This document shows positions 1 through 7,294 of a stretch of DNA of 10,117 bases, piece by piece (the first letter of the stretch is position 1; each line of letters opens with the position of its first letter). The stretch spans positions 1-10,117 of the forward strand of contig USNZ01000019.1 of the NCBI GenBank assembly GCA_900556255.1, read 5' to 3'. The notes beneath the pieces are model-generated. The model did not search any database and had not been told where the DNA came from. It saw nothing but the letters and a program-made list of their open reading frames with translations. The position numbers and the translations under genes were made by a program. This DNA comes from an uncultured Oscillospiraceae bacterium (GTDB lineage Bacteria > Bacillota > Clostridia > Oscillospirales > Ruminococcaceae).

Positions 1-165
1 CGCCCCGAAAAGAGCGAGGTCAACCGCCTGCTGGGCGATGCCACCAAGCTGCGCAACCTGACCGGCTGGGCACCCAATTACACCTTTGAACAGGGCCTGG
101 CCGAGACCATCGAGTTCCTGCGCGGCAACCTGGACCAGTACAAGGTCGGGCAGTATATCCTGTAA
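1..165 (+). CDS. Sugar-nucleotide epimerase/dehydratase (extended SDR), C-terminal end only
   Basis: Only the last 54 residues are present; the gene begins before the window. The tail reads RPEKSEVNRLLGDATKL, then LTGWAPNYTFEQGLAETIEF, and ends in YKVGQYIL. The arrangement RPxxSEV, a D-x-x-K-L helix, an LTGWxP motif and an EQGLxxTIxF helix is the normal C-terminus of extended short-chain dehydrogenases that act on nucleotide sugars (dTDP/GDP/UDP-sugar 4,6-dehydratases and epimerases). It probably makes a modified NDP-sugar in the cytoplasm for a surface polysaccharide. The catalytic YxxxK and the Rossmann glycine motif lie outside the window, so reaction and sugar cannot be assigned; a LegB-like 4,6-dehydratase is one possibility. 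The stop TAA is one base before the next ATG, so it is almost certainly co-transcribed and translationally coupled with the membrane-protein genes that follow. Confidence 0.85.
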   Translation, partial: RPEKSEVNRLLGDATKLRNLTGWAPNYTFEQGLAETIEFLRGNLDQYKVGQYIL

Positions 166-166
166 T

Positions 167-1840
167 ATGGAACATTCTTGGAAAAAAAGAGCTTTTTCAC
201 CCACCGAATGGCACCCCGCCGCGCGGTGGGCTTTTGTGCTGCTTGCAGGCGCGGTGCTCGGCGTGGGCGTCAGCTATGGTTGGCGCGTTTTGTACGAGCT
301 GGACGCCCGCGGCGTGTCGCCCTTGGCGGTCACGGCGGGCTGCGCGGCGTTTGGCGCTGCCGTGGCTGCGGCGGGGCTGGCCGTGCGGCACATCCGGAAT
401 TTTGCCGCCAAAAGCGCAGTCTGCCTGTTCTTGTGCGGCGTGGTGTTTGCCTTTGCCAACCCGCCGCTGCAAACCCCCGATGAAAGCGAACATTATCTGC
501 GCACTTACGCTATTTCTATGGGCCGCTTGGACTTTGACGCCGCGCGCGGCTACCCCGATGATGTTTCCGACCTGCTGGCGGCATTTCCCGGGGCATGGGT
601 CAATGCGCACACCTCGGTGGGCATCGGCACCGACCCCGACACAGGCACCGAAAAGACCTACGACACCACCGGGTATGCCTTAAAGCAGTACGGCAAAGAC
701 GGCGCCGTGCAAAGCATGGCCGACAGCTTTGCCCAATACCTTGCCCACGACGGCACCGCCGCAAAGGTAAAGGAACCCATCAGCTTTTTGATCCTGCCGT
801 TTTTGCCGGGCGCGCTCGGCATGGCGGCGGCGCGGCTGCTGGGTTTCGGTGCGCTGGGCTGCCTGTACGGCGGGCGTCTGTGCAATTTGCTGGCGTACAC
901 GCTGCTATGCTATGCCGCACTGCGCAACGCAAAGCGGTGCCGCCCGGCGTTTGTCTGCGTCATGTTTTTGCCTGTATCGCTGTTTATGGGGGCGTCCTTA
1001 AGCTACGATGCCACCCTGCTGGGCTGCTATTACCTGATGCTGGCGCTGCTGACCGTGCCCGAATGGAACGACCGCACAGCGCTGTACTACACGCTGGCCT
1101 GCGTGTTTGCCAACGGCACCAAGCCCTTCATAAACCTGCTGTGGGTGCTGCTGCCTCTGGCGGTGCGCAAGTGCGAATGGAAAGCCAAAGCCAAGCGCGG
1201 CGCATGGTGCGGTGCCATGCTGGCGGGCAGCCTGGGTCTGACCGTTTTTGTGGAGCAATACGGCACCCTGCTGCGCCGCAATTACGGCCTGGTCGCCCGC
1301 CAAGGCGGTGAGGCCGTGAACGGTGCCGCGCAGCTTGCCTTTGTTTTGCGCAACCCGCTGCGGTATCTGGCCGTTTTGTGGGGCACACTGTATGAAAACC
1401 AGGGCTTTGTGGGGCAGCTGGGGCTTTTCGGCTGGAAGGACATGCCCATTCCCGTTGTAAACCTGCTGGCCTTGGCCGCCCTGACGGCTGCCGCCCTGCT
1501 CTGCACAGGGCAGGAACAGGCACCGGGCCGCCGCCGCACGGCGTGGCTGGGCATCTTTGCCGCCGTGTACATGGTCGGTGCGATGACCGCCATGTACATC
1601 ACCTATACCCCTGTGGGCATGGTGCGCATCGTGGGGCTGCAGACGCGGTATTTCCTGGCCTGCTGGCTGGTTTTGGCCGTGGTGCTTTCGGCCCTGCTGC
1701 GGCGCGTTGTTCGCCTGCAGAACGGCATCGCCGCAGCCGAGTGCACGGCGCTGCGCCTGTGCGCAGGGCTGGCCGTGGTATCGGCGGTGCTTTTGTTCCG
1801 GCACTATTTTGTGGGGCCGGTGTACGTGATTTATTCCTGA
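167..1840 (+). CDS. DUF2142-family polytopic membrane protein, putative GT-C-like glycosyltransferase
   Basis: A 557-residue protein with about 11-13 hydrophobic segments. After membrane segments near residues 21-38, 51-73 and 82-98 comes NPPLQTPDESEHYLRTYAIS (98-117), the hallmark PP...PDE..H..R.Y block of DUF2142. A hydrophilic loop of about 80 residues (121-203) follows, then PISFLILPFLPGALG, a LPVSLFMGASLSYDA stretch (268-282) and LQTRYFLACW (491-500), resembling the GRYF motif late in this family. DUF2142 proteins are thought to be GT-C-type enzymes; D105 and E106 are the best candidates for catalytic or sugar-binding acids, facing outside. The ATG at 167 was chosen because an earlier in-frame ATG at 86 would overlap the SDR gene by 80 bases, and because TAA-T-ATG fits translational coupling. 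No clear Shine-Dalgarno is visible before it. The substrate is unknown; a non-enzymatic glycan-export role is the alternative. Confidence 0.85.
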   Translation: MEHSWKKRAFSPTEWHPAARWAFVLLAGAVLGVGVSYGWRVLYELDARGVSPLAVTAGCAAFGAAVAAAGLAVRHIRNFAAKSAVCLFLCGVVFAFANPPLQTPDESEHYLRTYAISMGRLDFDAARGYPDDVSDLLAAFPGAWVNAHTSVGIGTDPDTGTEKTYDTTGYALKQYGKDGAVQSMADSFAQYLAHDGTAAKVKEPISFLILPFLPGALGMAAARLLGFGALGCLYGGRLCNLLAYTLLCYAALRNAKRCRPAFVCVMFLPVSLFMGASLSYDATLLGCYYLMLALLTVPEWNDRTALYYTLACVFANGTKPFINLLWVLLPLAVRKCEWKAKAKRGAWCGAMLAGSLGLTVFVEQYGTLLRRNYGLVARQGGEAVNGAAQLAFVLRNPLRYLAVLWGTLYENQGFVGQLGLFGWKDMPIPVVNLLALAALTAAALLCTGQEQAPGRRRTAWLGIFAAVYMVGAMTAMYITYTPVGMVRIVGLQTRYFLACWLVLAVVLSALLRRVVRLQNGIAAAECTALRLCAGLAVVSAVLLFRHYFVGPVYVIYS

Positions 1841-1843
1841 AAA

Positions 1844-1849
1844 AGGAGG
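1844..1849 (+). promoter_or_regulatory. Ribosome binding site AGGAGG, decides the GTG start at 1860
   Basis: A full AGGAGG lies just after the stop of the DUF2142 gene. The in-frame GTG at 1851 is only one base away, too close to be used. The in-frame GTG at 1860 is ten bases away, a workable spacing, and TTG at 1863 is a weaker alternative. Confidence 0.7.
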
Positions 1850-1859
1850 GGTGTCTGCC

Positions 1860-3845
1860 GTGTTGCAGCTTGCATGGGGGCTTTGCCTTGTGGCGCTGCT
1901 CGGTTGGGACAGTGCCGTGCTGGCAGCCAAATTCCGACGTCCGGCGGCTGTTTTTCCGCTGCCGCTGCTCAGCGCGGGGGCGCTGCTTGTCTACCTTTTG
2001 GCCATGCCCGTTTTTTTGCGGGCGGGCGTTTTTGTGACGGTGGCCGCCTGGGCGGCGCTGGCCGTTTGGGGGGCTGTGCGCCTGAGGCGTGAGGCTCTGC
2101 GCCAACTGACGGAAAGCAGCGGCCTTATGCTGTTTTTGGGCGGTGCGGCGCTGCTGTGGATCGTGCTGTTCTGTTTGCAGCCGATGTTTTTCCAGTGGGA
2201 CGAATTTACCGCCTGGGGCCTTGCGCCCAAGATGGTCGTGCAAAACGGCTGCTTTTATGCGGCCCGCCCCGGCAACCTGAAAGCCAGCTTCACCTACCCC
2301 GCTACCAGCGTGGTGACGGTGCTGTTTGAGCCGTTTGCCCGCTGGAGCGAGTGGGCCTGCATGGCTGCGCTGGACACCCTGGCCATGGCCTGCCTGGCCG
2401 CCGCATCGGCCCTGCCCAAGGACCGCCGCACGGCGGGTGTGGCCGTATTTGCCTGCGGGTTTGTGCTGCCCTACTTTTTTGCCGATACCCCTGCGGGCAG
2501 CTATGCGGGGCAGTACGCCAACGCCATGGCCGACCTGCCGCTGTTTATGCTGTTCGGCGGCAGCCTGTGCCTGTATTTTGCGCTGGGCGGCAAGGGCCGC
2601 GCCTATTGGCTGACGGCACTGCCGCTGATGCTGCTGACCCTGACGAAGGATATCTGCTTTGCCTACGGGCTGATCACCGTATTTATCATCGGGCTGGATC
2701 TCTGGCTGGCAGGGGATAAAGGTCTGCGCAAGGGGTTCTTGCCCGCGCTGGGTCGGACACTGCCGCTTGCTGTGGCCGTGGTGCTGGCCTTCGTCAGTTG
2801 GGGGCGGTCCACGGCGGCCGTCACGCCGCTGCAGGATACCGCCGCCGCCGTGGGCAGCGAGGGGCTTAGCTACGGTGCCGTGCTGCTGGGCGGTGTGCGC
2901 CAGCTGCTGGGCATCGGGCGGGAAGAAAAATTTGCCGCACTTATGTCGCTGATGTTCCATGCGTTCTTCACCCGCAAGGTCTGCCTGTTGGGCAGCGGTG
3001 CGGCGGCGGTCGCCTGCCTGACGCTGACTGCGGCGGCGGCCTGGTTCGGCGCCGAAAAAGGCCCTGCCCGCCGCCGTGTGGCGGTCGTGCATCTGGGGCT
3101 TGCATTCTGCTTTGCCGCGCTGTATCTGTTCCATCTGATTTTGTATAACTACAACTTTGCCGAGTCTGAGGCCCTGGCCCTGAAGAGCTATGACCGCTAC
3201 CTGACGCCCTACTACCAGGCGTGGATGCTGGCACTGCTGGCGCTTTTGGGCCAAAATGCCCGCAGCCGACGCGGTGCGGGGGCACTGTGTGCCGTCGGTG
3301 CGGCGGTGCTGGGTATTTTTGCCTGGCGCGGTGTGCCCGCTGCCGGTTTCTGGAGCGATGCCTCCACCTGCTATACCGTCCGGCAGGACGTACAGGCCAA
3401 GGCTGCGGCGCTGAACCCTGCGCTGACCGTCGACGACAAAGTTCTGGTCATCAGCCAGGGCGACGACGCCACCCGCTGGTACTACTACCGATATGAACTG
3501 ACCGGCACGGTGGCGGACGGATTTTCCGGCAGCTACACCACAGCCGGGGACACCGCCCTGCGCGAAAAGGGCGACTTTATGAACCTTATCGCAGAGGACA
3601 GCACGTCGCTGTATCCCTGCGACAACACCGTCTGCACGCCCGAAGCGCTGATCGCCTATATGCAGGAGATCGGCTGCGAGTACCTGCTGCTGGACCGTTC
3701 GGACGGGTATCTGGCACAGGCGTTCAGCCCCTATTTTGCGGGCGGTCTGCAGGAATCCATGCCCGCAACGCTCTACCGCTTTGTGGGCGAACAGGCCGCC
3801 GTGCCCTTTGTGCCGGCGGCACAGGAAAGCGGGGTGGCACAATGA
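1860..3845 (+). CDS. Polytopic membrane protein with GT-C-like features and C-terminal soluble domain, module copy 1
   Basis: About 661 residues starting at GTG 1860. Roughly 12-14 hydrophobic segments cover residues 1-488, followed by a mostly hydrophilic domain of about 170 residues. A first-loop acidic motif WDEFTAWG (113-120) follows the fourth membrane segment, the place where GT-C enzymes keep a catalytic acidic residue. Further marks are FTYPATS (144-150), LTKD (261-264), YDRYLTPYY (444-452) and, opening the C-terminal domain, DDKVLVISQGDD (525-536). The protein aligns by eye with the gene at 4499-6586 at each of these points. I do not recognise an exact named family; a polyprenyl-phosphate-sugar-dependent glycosyltransferase at the membrane is the best inference, from topology, motif position and neighbours. 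The 3' end overlaps the next gene by four bases (ATGA), so the two products are probably made in step and may form a complex. Confidence 0.8.
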   Translation: MLQLAWGLCLVALLGWDSAVLAAKFRRPAAVFPLPLLSAGALLVYLLAMPVFLRAGVFVTVAAWAALAVWGAVRLRREALRQLTESSGLMLFLGGAALLWIVLFCLQPMFFQWDEFTAWGLAPKMVVQNGCFYAARPGNLKASFTYPATSVVTVLFEPFARWSEWACMAALDTLAMACLAAASALPKDRRTAGVAVFACGFVLPYFFADTPAGSYAGQYANAMADLPLFMLFGGSLCLYFALGGKGRAYWLTALPLMLLTLTKDICFAYGLITVFIIGLDLWLAGDKGLRKGFLPALGRTLPLAVAVVLAFVSWGRSTAAVTPLQDTAAAVGSEGLSYGAVLLGGVRQLLGIGREEKFAALMSLMFHAFFTRKVCLLGSGAAAVACLTLTAAAAWFGAEKGPARRRVAVVHLGLAFCFAALYLFHLILYNYNFAESEALALKSYDRYLTPYYQAWMLALLALLGQNARSRRGAGALCAVGAAVLGIFAWRGVPAAGFWSDASTCYTVRQDVQAKAAALNPALTVDDKVLVISQGDDATRWYYYRYELTGTVADGFSGSYTTAGDTALREKGDFMNLIAEDSTSLYPCDNTVCTPEALIAYMQEIGCEYLLLDRSDGYLAQAFSPYFAGGLQESMPATLYRFVGEQAAVPFVPAAQESGVAQ

Positions 3846-4486
3846 AGGACCGCAAACCCTTGCGTCTGCGCCAGCTTTTGGCGGTTTGCTACGGCCTGGC
3901 CGCCGCCCTGTGGGTGGCAAGCTGGCTGTGGGGCGGCTTTGTGCTGCTGCGCTGGAATTTGCAGGGGCAGATGCCCCGCCGCGCGGCTGACGCGCAGGAG
4001 CTGAGCTATGAGGGCGTGGCTTTCTACGCCGAAAACGGCTGGACGCCCCCCGATGAGGGCGACAACTGGTGCATCTCGACCGACTCTGACCCCCGCATCT
4101 ACTGGCAGGGGCAGGGCTATCTGGACAACGTGACGCTGAAGGTCCGCTACAAGCTGCCGCCGGACGCCGTGGTGCTGTACTACCTGACCCCCGGCCAGAC
4201 CGACTACACCGAAAAGCAAAAGGTGTTCGGCAGGGTCGTGGACGGCGGCGTGTATTTTGACGTGGGCGGCCGCTATGTCACCGGGCTGCGCATCGACCCC
4301 GACAGCCGCGGCGGTGTGCCCACCAGGCTGGACGGTATTTACCTGAACGAAAATACCTCTTACCTGCGCCGCCTTTTGCCCGATATCGGGCAGTGGGTGC
4401 TGCTGCTTACGGCACCTGCGGCGGCGGCCGCCTTGGCAGGGCTTGCCGCCAAGGCACTGGGATACCCCGGTGAAGAAAACGCATAA
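3842..4486 (+). CDS. Small membrane protein, two TM segments flanking an extracytoplasmic DP/LRIDP domain, module copy 1
   Basis: A 214-residue protein. A basic N-terminus (KDRKPLRLR) precedes one hydrophobic segment (about 12-36). A soluble, probably beta-rich domain (about 45-180) follows, then a second hydrophobic segment (about 183-205) and a short tail. Under the positive-inside rule the domain lies outside the cell membrane. Marks in it are STDSDPRIYW (79-88), VLYYLTPGQTDYTEKQKVFG (111-130) and GLRIDPDS (148-155). All have counterparts in the protein at 6583-7236. The LRIDP motif is reminiscent of beta-sandwich modules attached to some surface-polysaccharide glycosyltransferases; this is from memory and not proof of sugar binding. 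The start ATG overlaps the stop of the preceding polytopic gene (ATGA), suggesting paired synthesis. Function is unknown; a glycan-binding or assembly partner of its polytopic neighbour is plausible. Confidence 0.8.
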   Translation: MKDRKPLRLRQLLAVCYGLAAALWVASWLWGGFVLLRWNLQGQMPRRAADAQELSYEGVAFYAENGWTPPDEGDNWCISTDSDPRIYWQGQGYLDNVTLKVRYKLPPDAVVLYYLTPGQTDYTEKQKVFGRVVDGGVYFDVGGRYVTGLRIDPDSRGGVPTRLDGIYLNENTSYLRRLLPDIGQWVLLLTAPAAAAALAGLAAKALGYPGEENA

Positions 4487-4490
4487 GGAG
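4485..4490 (+). promoter_or_regulatory. Ribosome binding site AAGGAG, decides the ATG start at 4499
   Basis: AAGGAG begins inside the TAA stop codon of the previous gene. It is eight bases from ATG 4499, an ideal spacing, but only two from an in-frame TTG at 4493. The ATG is therefore the start. Confidence 0.8.
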
Positions 4491-4498
4491 CCTTGCCT

Positions 4499-6586
4499 AT
4501 GGAACTTTTGGCTGTGCTTTGTGCCGTTGCAGCGCTGTTTTTCTTCTGCGCGGTGCTTACCCTGAAACTGCATATCCCCGCCTCTGCCGCGCCGCTTACG
4601 GCGCTGGGGTGTCTGGTTGCGGTGCTGACGTTGGCGGGCATCGCCAACCTGCTGTACCCGACTATGTGGGTGCTGTACCTTTTGTGCCTGGCGGGCGGCG
4701 TGTGGGCGCTTTGGCCTAACGGGGCCGACGGGCTGCGCCACCGCGCCAAAGAGCTGTTCTGCCCCGCCACCGTGCTGTTTTGGGCGGCGGTGCTGGGCTT
4801 TGCGGTGTACTTTTTTGTGCGCAAGCCGCTGTGCACCGGCTATGACGAGCTAAGCCTGTGGGCCACGGCGGTAAAAACCACCACCGTCAGTCATCGGCTG
4901 CACACCACGGTCGAGCTGGGCACCCCGTGGGCAGCCACCCAAAACGCGGGTCTGCCGCTGCTGAGTTATTTCTTCCAGTTTTTCGGCCACTATGCCGACT
5001 GGAAGATCTACCTTGCCTACAACGTTCTGTACTTTGCCGTGTATGCGGCGGTGCTGGGCGCCCTGCCGTGGAAAAGCTGGCGCACGGCGGTGCCCGCTGC
5101 GGCGGTGCTGTGGTTTGTGCCCTACTTTTTTACCACCTACAACCACACCCTGTACCTGAGCACGGTGTATATGTCCTGCTACGGGGATATCCCCGCGGGC
5201 ATGGTGTTCGGCGGCGCGGTGGCGCTGTGGCTGAACCTGCGCGGGCAGGACGCGCCCCGCTGGCCGGTGTTTCCCGTGCTGGCGCTGGCGGCCAACATCA
5301 AGGCCAACGACTTTGTGCTGTCGCTGGTGGCGGCGGGTCTGGTGGCCGTGGACGCCTGGCTGTTTACCGAGGGGCCGTTCAAAAAAGGTCTTGCGCGCCG
5401 CACGGGCTTTGCCGTGGGCTGCCTGGCCGCGCCCATGGCTGTGTACTACATCTGGAACGTGCGCTACATCAGCTGGGTCGTGGCGCAAAAATCGCTGGAA
5501 AGCGGCGTGGGTGAAACCTCCGAGCCGCTGGCCTCAGTCGTCATCAACGGCCTGAAACTCCTGCTGGGCAAGCCTGTGCCCGCCTACTACACCGCGAGGG
5601 AGGAGCAGTTCCGCACGGCCATGGCCCAAATGGGCGAGCAGTTCTGGACCTACGCCGGCCGGCTGAGCATGATCGGCCAGGGCCGCAATGTCGTGGTGTT
5701 CATTCTGCTGGTCTTTGCGGCGGCCATCGCCGTGGCGGGTTCGCGTCGGCTGCAGGCGCGCATCGGTGCCATGGGGGTGCTGTCGCTGGTCTGTTTCGGC
5801 GGGTACAATCTGGAGCTGGCGCTCAGCTACGGGTTTATCTTTAAGGCAAGCCAGGCCGCGCAGCTGGTCGATTACAACCGCTACATTTACAGCTATTACA
5901 TCGGCTGGTTTTTGCTGGCGCTGGGCTGCCTGCTGGCGGCACTTCGCACCCAAATTACCGTGCGGCAGGTTTCCGAGCCGGACGGCCCGACCGCCGTTTT
6001 CCTCTCCACGCGCACTGCGCCCGGGCACGAGCTGGCCGGGCAGGGTGTTTTGCTGCTGCTGGCGGCGGGTATGCTGCTGCGCAGCAATCAGATGATCCTG
6101 CCGCAGCTGAGTGTGCTGGGCTTTTCCGACAGTGAATTTACCGACCGCCGCAGCGCCCGTCAGGAGGCCGCGCTGGTCAGCGAATACCTGACCGACGACG
6201 ACCGCGTGTTCTTTGTGCATCAGGGCGAGGATGGGCAGGATTGGTTCGCCGCCGTGTTTGATTTTTACCCGATCCTGGTGGATTATTCCGGCGATACGGC
6301 CGGCATGAACGGCGGCGGCGGCACACTGGGCCTGGCTGAGCTGAACCCCGCCGACGGCGGGCTGGAAAGCCGCTACTACCACGCCTACACCGCCGAGGAA
6401 CTGGCCGACGTCATTGCCCGCAACGGCTGCACAGTGCTGTATTTGCAGCATATCGACGATATTTTTGTCAAGAGCTATGCGGAGCTGTTTACCGACGGTC
6501 TGGCCGCCGCGCAAAACGGCAGTACCCTGCTGTACCGCGTGACACCCACGGGCTACACCCCGATGCAGATGGAGGTGGGCGCATGA
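4499..6586 (+). CDS. Polytopic membrane protein with GT-C-like features and C-terminal soluble domain, module copy 2
   Basis: A 695-residue protein with about 12-14 hydrophobic segments over residues 1-528, then a non-membrane domain of about 165 residues. The acidic first-loop motif is GYDELSLW (114-121), directly after a membrane segment ending near 108, matching WDEFTAWG in copy 1. Other shared points are PWAATQNAG (143-151), IKAND (267-271, against LTKD), DYNRYIYSYY (458-467, against YDRYLTPYY) and DDDRVFFVHQGED (566-578, against DDKVLVISQGDD). The ends also match: TAEELADVIARNGCTVLYL and STLLYR against TPEALIAYMQEIGCEYLLL and ATLYRF. A hydrophilic insert at about 485-512 and a glycine run near 605-608 are specific to this copy. 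The likely role is a membrane glycosyltransferase using a lipid-linked sugar, probably with a different donor or acceptor from copy 1. No assay-level function can be read. It overlaps the next gene by four bases. Confidence 0.8.
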   Translation: MELLAVLCAVAALFFFCAVLTLKLHIPASAAPLTALGCLVAVLTLAGIANLLYPTMWVLYLLCLAGGVWALWPNGADGLRHRAKELFCPATVLFWAAVLGFAVYFFVRKPLCTGYDELSLWATAVKTTTVSHRLHTTVELGTPWAATQNAGLPLLSYFFQFFGHYADWKIYLAYNVLYFAVYAAVLGALPWKSWRTAVPAAAVLWFVPYFFTTYNHTLYLSTVYMSCYGDIPAGMVFGGAVALWLNLRGQDAPRWPVFPVLALAANIKANDFVLSLVAAGLVAVDAWLFTEGPFKKGLARRTGFAVGCLAAPMAVYYIWNVRYISWVVAQKSLESGVGETSEPLASVVINGLKLLLGKPVPAYYTAREEQFRTAMAQMGEQFWTYAGRLSMIGQGRNVVVFILLVFAAAIAVAGSRRLQARIGAMGVLSLVCFGGYNLELALSYGFIFKASQAAQLVDYNRYIYSYYIGWFLLALGCLLAALRTQITVRQVSEPDGPTAVFLSTRTAPGHELAGQGVLLLLAAGMLLRSNQMILPQLSVLGFSDSEFTDRRSARQEAALVSEYLTDDDRVFFVHQGEDGQDWFAAVFDFYPILVDYSGDTAGMNGGGGTLGLAELNPADGGLESRYYHAYTAEELADVIARNGCTVLYLQHIDDIFVKSYAELFTDGLAAAQNGSTLLYRVTPTGYTPMQMEVGA

Positions 6587-7236
6587 ACAAGCTGAAACAT
6601 TGGTTTTCCCGCCGCGGGGCGCTGCCGCTGACCTGCTATCTGGCCGCTGTCGTGCTGTGGGTGGCGTCGGCCCTGGTGTTTGCCCTGCAGGACGCCGCAG
6701 CCGCAGCCGGCGGCAAGCTGGAGCAGCGCACCCTGTCGGTGACGGACTGGCAGCCCATAGCGTTGGAACTGCTGGACGAACAGCCCGACAGCGTGACACT
6801 GCGCACACAGGACATGGACCCCCAGCTTTTGCTGGACGGCGTACAGGGCGCGGTGCGCACCATCAGCTACACGGTAAGCATGGACGACCAGGCGCGGGAG
6901 GTCTGCGTGTATTACACGACCAAGCCCGGCGAGGATTACAGCCCCGACCGCCGTGTGTACGCCCAATATCTGGGCGGGGGGCGCTACCTGTTTGAGTTGC
7001 CCCGCACCCGCCTGGACGCGCTGCGCATCGACCCCTGCAGCCCTGTGGAAGGTCATGCCGTGACGCTGACCTTTACCCCCGGCGACATCGTTCTCAACGC
7101 GCAGGACACCCTGCCATCGGGGCTTGACTATCTGGTGCCCGATTGGTATCAGCTGTTCTGCCTGGTGCTCTATCCGGGGCTTGCGGCAGCGGCCATAAGC
7201 TGGCTGTGCGCGGTCGTAAAACGGTTCAAAGCATAA
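6583..7236 (+). CDS. Small membrane protein, two TM segments flanking an extracytoplasmic DP/LRIDP domain, module copy 2
   Basis: A 217-residue protein with the same plan as the one at 3842-4486. It has a basic start (MNKLKHWFSRR), a membrane segment at about 14-36, a soluble domain of about 145 residues, a second membrane segment at about 187-209 and a basic tail (VVKRFKA). The domain carries TQDMDPQLLLDG (75-86), VCVYYTTKPGEDYSPDRRVY (107-126) and ALRIDPCS (146-153), which align with DSDP, VVLYYLTPGQTDY and GLRIDPDS in the other copy. It starts with an ATGA overlap on the preceding gene and has a good GGAGGTG ribosome site at 6571-6577, inside that gene's last codons. It is the last gene of the operon; a terminator lies seven bases after its stop. 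Function is unknown, probably as a partner of the polytopic protein at 4499-6586. The shared features suggest the pair was duplicated as a unit. Confidence 0.8.
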   Translation: MNKLKHWFSRRGALPLTCYLAAVVLWVASALVFALQDAAAAAGGKLEQRTLSVTDWQPIALELLDEQPDSVTLRTQDMDPQLLLDGVQGAVRTISYTVSMDDQAREVCVYYTTKPGEDYSPDRRVYAQYLGGGRYLFELPRTRLDALRIDPCSPVEGHAVTLTFTPGDIVLNAQDTLPSGLDYLVPDWYQLFCLVLYPGLAAAAISWLCAVVKRFKA

Positions 7237-7242
7237 AACAGC

Positions 7243-7284
7243 AAACCGCCCTTCCGATTTTGAAAATCGGAAGGGCGGTTTTTT
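7243..7284 (+). terminator. Strong intrinsic terminator of the glycan-type operon
   Basis: A perfect 18-bp stem (7243-7260 with 7264-7281) closes on a three-base TGA loop. It contains a GC-rich CCGCCCTTCCG core and runs into six T residues (7279-7284). It begins seven bases after the stop of the last + strand gene. The stem also starts with an A run on the left, so weak action on the opposite strand is possible. Confidence 0.92.
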
Positions 7285-7294
7285 GGTTGGTGCG

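Noticed and set aside
86..166. N-terminal extension of the DUF2142 gene from an ATG at 86
   Set aside because: It would overlap the SDR gene by 80 bases and add a non-membrane leader not expected in this family. The ATG at 167, one base after the SDR stop, is the better start.
1599..3920. A 773-codon open frame on the - strand opposite the first module
   Set aside because: It lies antisense to two well-supported membrane-protein genes, is rich in Arg, Gln, His and Gly with no recognisable domain, and has no suitable ribosome site. This is the usual shadow frame in GC-rich DNA with strong third-position bias.
5534..6808. A 424-codon open frame on the - strand opposite module copy 2
   Set aside because: The composition is the same low-information Gln/His/Arg/Gly type, antisense to a gene with clear membrane segments and paralogy. 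No domain or start signal was seen.
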